From JALZUE01 sp051251725 (lineage in GTDB: Bacteria > Pseudomonadota > Gammaproteobacteria > Enterobacterales > Alteromonadaceae), in contig JBPOFN010000051.1 of the NCBI GenBank assembly GCA_051251725.1, positions 1-27,520 of the forward strand: DNA of 27,520 bases, given 5' to 3'. This document shows, piece after piece, positions 7,898 through 15,145 of this stretch. The translations under genes and the position numbers were made by a program. How positions within the stretch are numbered: the first letter of the stretch is position 1; the number at the start of each line of letters is the position of its first letter. The notes below the pieces were generated by a model. That model was not told where the DNA came from and did no database searches. It saw only the letters and a program-made list of their open reading frames with translations.

Positions 7898-8010
7898 AAG
7901 GGCAATCCCTTTGTTGTTGCCAGTATAATTAACATCAGCTGAATTAGTTCTGATTGTTAGCTCAAGCTTGCGGCAGTATGCTTTTGCCAAGCATGGGCGT
8001 GTTGTTATAC
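7894..8010 (-). other. Possible degenerate attC after the Nudix cassette
   Basis: On the minus strand gtataac followed by aacacgccc (8010 downward) lies about 30 bases after the Nudix stop, as an attC R'' box would. At 7894-7900 the sequence cttatgc differs from a R' box by one base. The inner boxes do not pair well, and a small ATGCTT/AAGCAT hairpin lies at 7978-7994. If real, this is the decayed attC of the last cassette. Confidence 0.3.
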
Positions 8011-8039
8011 GCCACATTTAACTCTAAACAATCAAAACA

Positions 8040-9137
8040 TTAACTCAATGGAGTCGCTATAATTTCATTTATTAGACTCAAAGGTATATTATTTAAAGGA
8101 TAATTCTTTAGAGTCTCGATTATATTTCCAGCATCTTTTAACAAATTAGGATCCGTTAACAACTCATTTTCACTATACCATCTGTTTTTCCTGTGATGTT
8201 TCTGCCATGCAACATGGCTATCAATTGCGAAATTATCTTTAGAAATAGCAACAACACTCTCATGCCTACAATCTAAAACAATGGAGTATATTGAATACTC
8301 ATATTCTGTAAGTGCACCTAACCTAGACGATATTCTTTTGTCTTTTACAGTTTTTAAATATGATAATGAAGTAATAGCGCTTTTAGGTATATGTAACTCT
8401 TCTTCCAACTCTCTAATAGCACAATGCTCTGCTGATTGGTCGGTTTCTTCCTGAATTCCCCCGACAAACCAATAATATCCTTCTCCCCAAGCGTTACTAT
8501 GCTGTAATAGATAGCGGTCTTCATTTTCATGACGTCCTTTTATAACTATTAAGGAGCTCCTTATTACTCTACTAGCTGTAGCATCATTTCCTTGCTTGGA
8601 TATCCTGTATTGCTCCGCTTTAGTTAATATATTACACATGCTTTGTGCTTCATCATTAGTGTAACCTTCTGCCTTCCAATTCCCAATAAATTCTGAAGAA
8701 TCTGAAAATGATAAACACATACTTGATAAAAACGCTTTAGACCTCTCTGATTTAAAACAAAGATTCCTATCTTCATCAACAGTCAGTAAACCTAGCCTTT
8801 CATATGAATAAATTAATAACAAAATGGCATTTTTTTTACCTATATCTAATTCATTTAAAATAGTATTTAAGTTTAAATTCACTTTGTTTTCTTGAAGAAT
8901 ATTCTCTAGAAAAAAATCATATGCTTCTATACACAGTTTTTCATCCACTTTTTGGGATGTTTCTTTCGGAACAGATGTTTTTATCAAAAAATAAACCATA
9001 GGAACATGAGCAAGCAGGGAGCTAAGGAATGCAAAAATAGGTTCAACACCTCCTTCTTTACCAAGCCAATATCCCGTGGAGACTAAAATTAATGTTGTTA
9101 GCCCACTTCCGACTATATATCTTTTTTTTAGGTTCAT
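8040..9137 (-). CDS. Two-TM membrane protein with Nudix domain (Sa_NUDIX-like)
   Basis: ATG 9137 (MNLKKRYIVGSG) is preferred over an upstream TTG, giving 365 aa. Two membrane helices occupy residues ~7-25 and ~32-52. A helical middle domain (~60-180) follows, then a Nudix fold with the box GGIQEETDQSAEHCAIRELE. The REL-EEE core is intact, but the first Glu of the consensus is replaced by Gln. A WF-GG start precedes it. Membrane-anchored Nudix proteins of this shape are associated with nucleotide-signalling defence systems (SMODS-associated Nudix), where they may cleave a nucleotide. No CD-NTase is beside it. It is the last gene of the cassette array. Confidence 0.75.
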   Translation of the reverse strand: MNLKKRYIVGSGLTTLILVSTGYWLGKEGGVEPIFAFLSSLLAHVPMVYFLIKTSVPKETSQKVDEKLCIEAYDFFLENILQENKVNLNLNTILNELDIGKKNAILLLIYSYERLGLLTVDEDRNLCFKSERSKAFLSSMCLSFSDSSEFIGNWKAEGYTNDEAQSMCNILTKAEQYRISKQGNDATASRVIRSSLIVIKGRHENEDRYLLQHSNAWGEGYYWFVGGIQEETDQSAEHCAIRELEEELHIPKSAITSLSYLKTVKDKRISSRLGALTEYEYSIYSIVLDCRHESVVAISKDNFAIDSHVAWQKHHRKNRWYSENELLTDPNLLKDAGNIIETLKNYPLNNIPLSLINEIIATPLS

Positions 9138-9166
9138 AATACTCAAATTTTAAAATATGCTTTGGC

Positions 9167-9267
9167 GTATAACGCCTCATTCAGAGGCAATAAAATAGCT
9201 GGTTAAAATTAGCGAGGCACGAGCAAAAACCAGCTGTTTTTTGTCCTGCTGAAATGACTTGTTAACT
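9167..9267 (-). other. attC recombination site of the HEPN cassette
   Basis: On the plus strand, gtataac then gcctcattcagaggc opens the site and gacttgttaact closes it, with imperfect dyad arms (agctggtt and accagct) between. On the minus strand the order is R''-L''-L'-R', as in Vibrio/Shewanella-type attC sites. The HEPN gene's TAA stop overlaps the R'' box. The inner 95 bp (9170-9264) are identical to 13667-13761. Confidence 0.88.
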
Positions 9268-10581
9268 GCCTTCGGCTTCTGGCCTAGAGTTTTTATCGAA
9301 CTGAGGGTATTCAGTATAATCAAAATCTTCAGGTAGAAATTTGTTGAAGCTTTCCCTAACTTTTTTGTGATCGATTCCTGCGCGATTTCTATTATATAAT
9401 TGATTATTACCTTCAATTTTTCTTAACAAATAAAAAGCACTTTCTTGTTCAAAATATTTTAGATTTGGTAATAGACTATTACTAAATCTGTTATCAGCAG
9501 TATCAAATCCACTACTTCGACAATAATATGAAGAGATCAGCTTCGCATATTTCTTTTCCCACTCTTCACTATCGGATAATTCAAGTACGAATTGCCATTG
9601 AGAATCAGAAAACTGAGGATACAAATCACCTTCAATCCAAGTCGTTAAATAATCAAAATGGGCTGATAAATCCCCTCTAGTAAACCACCCGCAAGTTCTT
9701 CCTACATCAGTACTCTCAGCAGCATGTTGAATTTTCAACTTAGCATCTTCGGTTAACAACTCATAGAACGACTCGTTCATAGATAAATAATTTAATAAGT
9801 AATCTAAAGGCTGTCCAGTGGCAGAAATGTTACTGTAATAGTCTTGATCTGCAGATATAACTTGAGCCAACTTAACGGTGTGTCGTTTAGTAATAACCCT
9901 TATTACATTTAGGTTTAATATCCTATTCTCATTACATTTATCATCATTTAACTTAAATGTAAGTTTCCAAAGTGTGCGATAAAGAGCAAATTCTACATCA
10001 TCAGTCATTCTGTTTAGATAACGACTTTCAATATATCTTTTTACCTTCGAGTTCGTGTTAAGGGCTTCATTTGATTCATCAAGATCAGTAAGAATCTCTG
10101 ATATTATTTTTTGTGTATAAAACGGTGGTTTGATTAGTAACCCTTCCAGAGTATTTCTAATTAAAGATCTAACTGTCTCTTTATTTGGTTTGTGTAGCTC
10201 TAAATTTCCACGAAGAACAGGGTGCGCACATAAATGCCTTTGTTTTTGAAGGTAGCGAATATTCTCGTATTCAGCGCTATCTATGAGGTTTGTATTATTA
10301 AAAACTTTATCGACAACACCTAATTCCCAACTAGAAGATCTAGCATCTTCATTTTGTATAGCTCTTACTTCATCTAAGATTTCTTTAGCTGCTGTGTCAG
10401 AATAAAGATCAACTAAATATTGTAATTTATAAATAATATCAGAGATAGCTACAGCCCATAACATTACGACAGAAGAACGATATGATCCGACTTGATAGGA
10501 TGTTAATACCTCTTCAAAATATTCTTTGGATTTACCGAAATGAATTCGATCCTTCATTGATTCAATTTCAAAAGTTTTCAT
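9262..10581 (-). CDS. HEPN-motif protein in integron cassette
   Basis: A 439-aa protein. GAG of TTGAG lies ~9 bases before the ATG, and the TAA lies inside attC. The N-terminal ~160 residues are all-helical and carry the RX4H motif R115-HLCA-H120 followed by Pro, the signature of HEPN RNases (NIRYLQKQRHLCAHP). The remainder (~170-439) is helical with no motif I recognise. HEPN proteins cleave RNA in toxin-antitoxin, abortive infection and CRISPR systems. The lack of a partner gene in this cassette suggests either a self-controlled effector or a non-catalytic sensor. The RNase function is inferred from the motif. Confidence 0.7.
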   Translation of the reverse strand: MKTFEIESMKDRIHFGKSKEYFEEVLTSYQVGSYRSSVVMLWAVAISDIIYKLQYLVDLYSDTAAKEILDEVRAIQNEDARSSSWELGVVDKVFNNTNLIDSAEYENIRYLQKQRHLCAHPVLRGNLELHKPNKETVRSLIRNTLEGLLIKPPFYTQKIISEILTDLDESNEALNTNSKVKRYIESRYLNRMTDDVEFALYRTLWKLTFKLNDDKCNENRILNLNVIRVITKRHTVKLAQVISADQDYYSNISATGQPLDYLLNYLSMNESFYELLTEDAKLKIQHAAESTDVGRTCGWFTRGDLSAHFDYLTTWIEGDLYPQFSDSQWQFVLELSDSEEWEKKYAKLISSYYCRSSGFDTADNRFSNSLLPNLKYFEQESAFYLLRKIEGNNQLYNRNRAGIDHKKVRESFNKFLPEDFDYTEYPQFDKNSRPEAEGS

Positions 10582-10607
10582 CAGATATACTCAAGGTTGG
10601 ATAAGGT

Positions 10608-10707
10608 AGTTAACGCCCAATTAACAGGCAAAAAATTGTTGGCTAAAATAAGCGACGAAGGAGCAAAAGCCAACTGTTTTTTGTCCTTGTTTAATTTCTT
10701 GTTATGT
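10608..10707 (-). other. attC recombination site of the two-gene membrane cassette
   Basis: On the plus strand the site runs from agttaacgccc to tttcttgttatgt. Inner arms are ttggctaaaataagcg and gcaaaagccaa. It starts 9 bases after the stop of the 110-aa membrane gene (minus strand), so it belongs to that cassette. Confidence 0.85.
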
Positions 10708-10715
10708 TTGCTTTA

Positions 10716-11048
10716 CTACAAGCCAGTAGAATACACAAAAGTGAAAAATAAAATAGAAAATAAAAAAGGACTGACACTAAAAACCAAGCTTTTTAAGCGT
10801 AGAGGTTTTGTTAACCTTTTAAAGCGTATTTTTTCTAAACAGTTATGCTTAGCACTTTTTAGTTTATTTAGATCCCTTAAAAATTTACCTTTTCTATATG
10901 TGATAAATAATATAAAAAAGTAAACTGCAAAACACGCTGGAACTCTTAAATCAGGAGAAAGAGACCAAACTCCGAGTGATAGAGCAAACAAATATTTTGC
11001 GACATCTTCGTCTAAATACAATTTCCATTCTTTAACTTTTGTTTCCAT
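10716..11048 (-). CDS. Small membrane protein, 110 aa
   Basis: GGGGAA lies 7 bases before the ATG. After a charged N-terminus (METKVKEWKLYLDEDVAK), hydrophobic segments occupy ~18-32 and ~36-51. A basic loop (KGKFLRDLNKLKSAKHNCLEK) follows, and one C-terminal helix (~89-108) ends the protein. It is the second gene of a cassette, 78 bases after the 118-aa membrane gene with no attC between them. I do not recognise a family. The two are probably a pair acting at the inner membrane. Confidence 0.65.
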   Translation of the reverse strand: METKVKEWKLYLDEDVAKYLFALSLGVWSLSPDLRVPACFAVYFFILFITYRKGKFLRDLNKLKSAKHNCLEKIRFKRLTKPLRLKSLVFSVSPFLFSILFFTFVYSTGL

Positions 11049-11126
11049 ATTTATTCCCCGTAAGTTGATTATTTAACAGTACAGAGTTTTGTTTATTAAA
11101 TCTAATTTCGGAGTGCGATTGTTTGC

Positions 11127-11483
11127 CTATTGCACCGATATAGAGCCGAAAACGCCAATGCTGGTTGCAAAAATCACAACAAAGAAGAGTTGACCAATTA
11201 TTGGAACAACAATAGGAATCAATACAGTTTGCCATGTTGTTAGCACTAGAAATTTACGAATCAGAATCATAAAAACCACTATGGTCAAAAAAAAAGATGC
11301 AAACTTATCCAGCTGAACAAGTTCGCAAATAGTAGAAATCACGAATTGAATCCCTAGCAGCAACAGGCTTAAATAGGCTGAACGTTTATACCTCTGCTCA
11401 ACAACCTGAAGCTTCTTCAATATTAAATTAAAGCTAATAAAGTAACCTAGCAGATTGGATAGCAAGAATATAAAAGTAAACAC
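11127..11483 (-). CDS. Small polytopic membrane protein, 118 aa
   Basis: The start is a GTG with GAGG 7 bases upstream, only about 15 bases inside the cassette boundary. Four hydrophobic segments fill most of the sequence: ~2-21, ~35-55, ~60-78 and ~83-112. The only long charged loop is KKLQVVEQRYKR. I do not recognise a family. Together with the following 110-aa gene it fills one cassette, a layout seen for toxin-immunity or membrane-disrupting defence pairs, but that is conjecture. Confidence 0.62.
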   Translation of the reverse strand: MFTFIFLLSNLLGYFISFNLILKKLQVVEQRYKRSAYLSLLLLGIQFVISTICELVQLDKFASFFLTIVVFMILIRKFLVLTTWQTVLIPIVVPIIGQLFFVVIFATSIGVFGSISVQ

Positions 11484-11498
11484 TAAATTCCTCTAGGC

Positions 11499-11603
11499 AT
11501 ATAACGCCCCATTCAGGGGCTGATAATTGCTTGCTAAAATTGTGAAGCGAAGCGGAACCGAGCAAGCTATTAGCAGTCCCGTTACTGTAATGGCTTGTTA
11601 GGC
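11499..11603 (-). other. attC recombination site of the AIPR cassette
   Basis: On the plus strand the site runs from atataacgccccattc to gtaatggcttgttaggc. It is the most divergent clear attC here, with inner arms tgcttgctaaaatt and gagcaagctatta. The AIPR stop codon (11598-11600) overlaps the R'' box. Confidence 0.85.
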
Positions 11604-13631
11604 ATGTTCACTGTGAAGCAATTCCATAGTGTCTGGGTTTACTCTTTCAGGATCGAAAGTTACTATATTTCCTTCTGCATCGTACACTACACCATCTAAT
11701 TGTTTATAGCGTAACCCCTCATCTATAAGAAGCTTAACAGCTTGAAAATATTCTTTATTTGAACATTGCAACTCTTTGGTAACAACCTTGTGAGCACCTG
11801 GCTTCCAAGGTTGCTCAGTTAATAAAGCATTAACTTTATGCGCAAACTCCATATTTACTATAACTTTCTTATTGTTATAAGCATCATGTCTTGCGGGGCC
11901 GTTTGTGTTGAAATCTTTTCTTTTTTCAACAACATCTGAATTCGATATTGAGAATTCGTGGGACGCCTCATTACATAAATCAGTATAAAAACGTTTGTTT
12001 TTCCAACGTTTGCCTGTTAAATCATCAGGTCTAACCCTTTTAATGAAATTCCACGTTTTTTCAATTTCATCTTTTGTTAATAGATCTTCATTTAATTTTA
12101 TTAGTCTATTCGCGTTAAAATCAAAGCTACCTAGTAATCTTGAAACTGTTATAAAACTAATAACCTGTCTCCATCGCTTTAAAAATTTTTCATTAGCTGC
12201 GGAGCCTATTGGTCTTTCTTTCTCTAGAACGTCATCTGTAACCTTTAATATATGCGCTATTTTTGGCCAGACTTCGATTGGTTGTTTGTCAGAAAAAACA
12301 AGACTGTATGAATCATTAGAACGCATGAATCTAGCGCGTAAGCTAGAAGCTTTTAGTGGTGACTTTAAAATTAAATTAACAAAGCCAGAAGCTAGATATA
12401 TTGGTGTAATAATCTTTGAAGAAGCCACACCTAAATTAGAGTGAAAGTTTTTTCTTCTTTCGTAAGAAAAATCAAAACGCTCCAATATTTCTTCGATATC
12501 CCGCTGTATTTTATCTGTAGCATGTAAAGAGGCTATTTCCACATCTGTTTGATTGTTTGTAGCTCTTATTATTGAATCTCTAATATCATCATCTTGAGAA
12601 ACAATTACCTTAATTAGTACAGATCTGTTTTTGGCATCACGCCCACCTGTTTGAAAGTATCTGAAAATAGATTCTGTAGTTTGTAAACCATTTACGATTT
12701 GAATGTCTTGTAATTGAATAGAGTCTCCTATCACACTTGCAGATGTCGCTAGTATTGTAACTCCATTATTCAACCACCAGAAATCAGGGGACTGTTCATT
12801 TTCCAGTGTATCTCTGATATCTTCATTAACGCGATTTAATCCCATGAAATCTCTAACATTTGAATCAAATAAATACCTTCTTAATTTCCCTTCATCTGTA
12901 ATGAAACCAAAATAATCAGATAAATTTGCGAGTAAAACATATCTCTCTCCGCTGGCTAAAACCTCTGAAAAAGGTAATTCCAAACAAAAGTTAGGCATTT
13001 TTCTGTGCATTTGAATTAACTCAGTTGCACCATGAAAAGTAAAATTCACATCACACGAACCAAACGACTCCTTAGATATATTTATAATTTGTTCCGTTCG
13101 CGCGACTATTGACTCACCAATGCTTTGTGAATCTCCTCTAGAAGCGTACGAAAAATCTATTTTAAATGAACTTAATCTAGGTGAGACTTTACGATATGCA
13201 TATTTGAGTGCTGTTCGACAAGCTAAGATAGACTCTGAATAATCTCCTTTAAGATTTTCGTCAGGTAAACTCAAATCAAATATTTCAGAAATACTTGCTA
13301 CAAGATTATCCAAAGGGGCTTGCTTAAAAGTATCGTGGTGTTTACAAGTGATAATCCAAACTTCTAATTGGCAACCCGATTTAGGCCAGATAAAGGACTC
13401 TGGTTCGGTTAGTATGTGCCCATTGATTAGAATAAAGAAACCATCTATTCCACCATCATTTCTTCCGTCAACAGATCCACTCTCAATTTCATCACGAGAT
13501 AAATCATAATCCTTTAGTATTTGTTCAAAAGCCAAATACTCAAATGCTTCATCCCTTCGATCTGAAGGCAATTTATCTTGCACCCTATCGTCAATAATTC
13601 CATCTATTAAAAGAGCGTCATTCTTTGCCAT
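11598..13631 (-). CDS. AIPR family abortive-infection protein with PD-(D/E)XK-like N-terminus
   Basis: A 677-aa protein with AAGGA 7 bases before the ATG. The N-terminus (residues ~1-110) looks like a restriction-type nuclease: GRNDGGIDGFFILING with D63, then a strand LEVWIITCKHH with K97. The usual E/Q two residues before that Lys is Thr. The AIPR core follows, with FWWLNNGVTIL (284-294) and QIVNGLQTTESIF (311-323), both hallmarks of the AIPR (abortive infection phage resistance) family. The C-terminal 150 residues are helical. It probably acts as a stand-alone anti-phage effector. The cassette is flanked by two attC sites. Confidence 0.88.
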   Translation of the reverse strand: MAKNDALLIDGIIDDRVQDKLPSDRRDEAFEYLAFEQILKDYDLSRDEIESGSVDGRNDGGIDGFFILINGHILTEPESFIWPKSGCQLEVWIITCKHHDTFKQAPLDNLVASISEIFDLSLPDENLKGDYSESILACRTALKYAYRKVSPRLSSFKIDFSYASRGDSQSIGESIVARTEQIINISKESFGSCDVNFTFHGATELIQMHRKMPNFCLELPFSEVLASGERYVLLANLSDYFGFITDEGKLRRYLFDSNVRDFMGLNRVNEDIRDTLENEQSPDFWWLNNGVTILATSASVIGDSIQLQDIQIVNGLQTTESIFRYFQTGGRDAKNRSVLIKVIVSQDDDIRDSIIRATNNQTDVEIASLHATDKIQRDIEEILERFDFSYERRKNFHSNLGVASSKIITPIYLASGFVNLILKSPLKASSLRARFMRSNDSYSLVFSDKQPIEVWPKIAHILKVTDDVLEKERPIGSAANEKFLKRWRQVISFITVSRLLGSFDFNANRLIKLNEDLLTKDEIEKTWNFIKRVRPDDLTGKRWKNKRFYTDLCNEASHEFSISNSDVVEKRKDFNTNGPARHDAYNNKKVIVNMEFAHKVNALLTEQPWKPGAHKVVTKELQCSNKEYFQAVKLLIDEGLRYKQLDGVVYDAEGNIVTFDPERVNPDTMELLHSEHA

Positions 13632-13663
13632 TATATATCCTTAAACTCGATGCTTGATTACAT

Positions 13664-13764
13664 GCCTAACGCCTCATTCAGAGGCAATAAAATAGCTGGT
13701 TAAAATTAGCGAGGCACGAGCAAAAACCAGCTGTTTTTTGTCCTGCTGAAATGACTTGTTATAG
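13664..13764 (-). other. attC recombination site of the frameshifted cassette
   Basis: On the plus strand the site runs from gcctaacgcctcattcag to gacttgttatag. The inner 95 bp (13667-13761) are identical to those at 9170-9264, while sequence immediately outside differs. It begins 6 bases after the stop of the frameshifted gene on the minus strand. Confidence 0.88.
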
Positions 13765-13769
13765 CAACT

Positions 13770-14434
13770 TTACTCAAGGCCTATCAGCTTTTTAGCACCA
13801 TCAGCTAAAATTGCTCGGCCTTCTTTTGATTTACCAATTGAAGTAATGGTTTTATACACTTTATTCGAAGCCGTTTTTAACCATGTATCTTTAGGATAAT
13901 GCTCCAAATCTTCTGATACTTGATCAATACCTGATTTAAATTCTTCAAATTGTTTTTTGGTTATTTGATTTTCTTTTTCTAGTATTTCAACTCTTTCAAG
14001 TAAAAGATCAAATTTCCGCTTTAATGAATTAATCTCTTCAACCGAGAACTCCTCAGATGAGTTATCTTCAGTCTTGAAGTGATTTTCAATAATTTTTTCA
14101 GTTCATCAACATCTCTAAACATAGGAGATTGAGCTTTTAGCTCATTTCTTGCTTCAAAAGCCCAATCATCGATTAATGAAAAGGCTTCGTGAAGTGTTTT
14201 ACCAAAGAGTGTACTTGTGTCATACAACTCACCGGGACTACGTATACAGGTATATGATTCGCCAAAAGGAGCTTTATTAATCGTAAAGTAGAGGTTTTCT
14301 CCATATTTAAGTTTAATATGAATTAGTGTTTCATTTTTTTCACCAAAAACAACCTCAAAATCATCTGATGTAAACGCAGTCTTATCTAGTATTTCACGCA
14401 ATTCGATGTGCACTGTTTGTCGTAACTTAGCCAT
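13770..14434 (-). pseudogene. Frameshifted coiled-coil protein gene in integron cassette
   Basis: The 5' frame (ATG 14434, MAKLRQTVHIELREIL) reads to a stop at 14021, 137 aa. From about residue 110 the coding sense moves to another frame, which continues EEFSVEEINSLKRKFDLLL, then a coiled coil and AKKLIGLE, ending at TAA 13770-13772, right at the attC. The switch lies at a run of six A after CTG (about 14091-14096). One extra A would give one continuous 221-aa protein. This is either a real or sequencing indel, or slippage at the A-run. The family is not recognised: an N-terminal beta domain (~20-70), then a helical coiled coil. Confidence 0.7.
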
Positions 14435-14465
14435 AATAGATTAAACACTCCTTAGTTTGATAGTT

Positions 14466-14551
14466 GTATAACGCCTCATTAAGAGGCTAAAATAAGCGAC
14501 GAAGGAGCAAAAGCAAACTATTTTTTGTCCTACTTGAATGACTTGTTAGGT
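14466..14551 (-). other. attC recombination site of the transglutaminase-like cassette
   Basis: On the plus strand the site runs from gtataacgcctcattaag to gaatgacttgttaggt. At 86 bp it is the shortest site of the array, with part of one inner arm missing. The stop codon of the adjacent gene (14546-14548) overlaps the R'' box. Confidence 0.85.
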
Positions 14552-15025
14552 GATTTTTATCATATCTATACTTTGATAGAATACTTCAAGGTCATCAATA
14601 TAGTCATCCGCTATTTCAGATAAATCCCAAATAAATGACTCCTTAGCCACAGGTAAAAATACTCTGTAATGTGGAGCTTCATTTTTGGAACAGCAATATA
14701 CTTTTGAATAATCTCTATTAGCTCGAATTTTATAACTCAGTTCATCATCATCGATTAGGTTAAATTGATCAGCCGTTAAATCAATGATTAAATCACCAAC
14801 CTCAATCCACCAATGCCCAATTTCATCATGTCGAGTGCTTGATATACCAAAGATAACGCTAAGAGGATAATCAACCCCCTTTAAACCAAGATGATAGCAA
14901 AATAGAAGAGATGAATGTTTACAAGCATTTATTGGAAATGAACTGGAAAATAAAGGTAAGTTTTCAGTTTTTACTAATTCTATTTGCTGACGTAATTTAA
15001 CGGCTTCATTATATAAATTTAGCAT
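14546..15025 (-). CDS. Transglutaminase/papain-like Cys-His-Asp protein in integron cassette
   Basis: A 159-aa protein. The segment FPINACKHSSLLFCYHLG puts a candidate nucleophile C35 at a helix start. GHWWIEVGDLIIDLTADQF gives H71 and D82, the spacing of transglutaminase-like cysteine proteases. It has no signal peptide. The ATG is 13 bases from the cassette boundary, with AGG of TTAGGCG a few bases upstream. Such proteins can be toxins, deamidases or peptidases; which of these applies here cannot be seen. The stop is inside its own attC. Confidence 0.68.
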   Translation of the reverse strand: MLNLYNEAVKLRQQIELVKTENLPLFSSSFPINACKHSSLLFCYHLGLKGVDYPLSVIFGISSTRHDEIGHWWIEVGDLIIDLTADQFNLIDDDELSYKIRANRDYSKVYCCSKNEAPHYRVFLPVAKESFIWDLSEIADDYIDDLEVFYQSIDMIKIT

Positions 15026-15037
15026 ATACGCCTAATC

Positions 15038-15137
15038 ACCTAACGCCTTACTAATAGGCGCATAAATGCTTGGCTAAAATTAGCGACGAAGGAGCGCAAG
15101 CCAAGCGTTTTGCGTCCTTTTGAGTAACTTGTTAGAA
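15038..15137 (-). other. attC recombination site of the reverse transcriptase cassette
   Basis: On the plus strand the site runs from acctaacgccttacta to gtaacttgttagaa. Inner arms are gcttggctaaaatt and cgcaagccaagc. It starts 8 bases after the RT stop on the minus strand. Its outer sequence gttagaagttc (15131-15141) recurs inverted at 16707-16717, marking both ends of the RT cassette. Confidence 0.88.
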
Positions 15138-15145
15138 GTTCATTT

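Noticed and set aside
9177..9416. Minus-strand frame of 79 codons
   Set aside because: It crosses the attC and overlaps the HEPN gene in another frame.
10597..10923. Plus-strand open frame of 108 codons
   Set aside because: It runs through an attC site and antisense to the 110-aa membrane gene; a shadow of AT-rich sequence with no ribosome-binding site.
11995..12444. Plus-strand open frame of 149 codons inside the AIPR gene
   Set aside because: Antisense to well-supported AIPR coding sequence and with no recognisable protein pattern.
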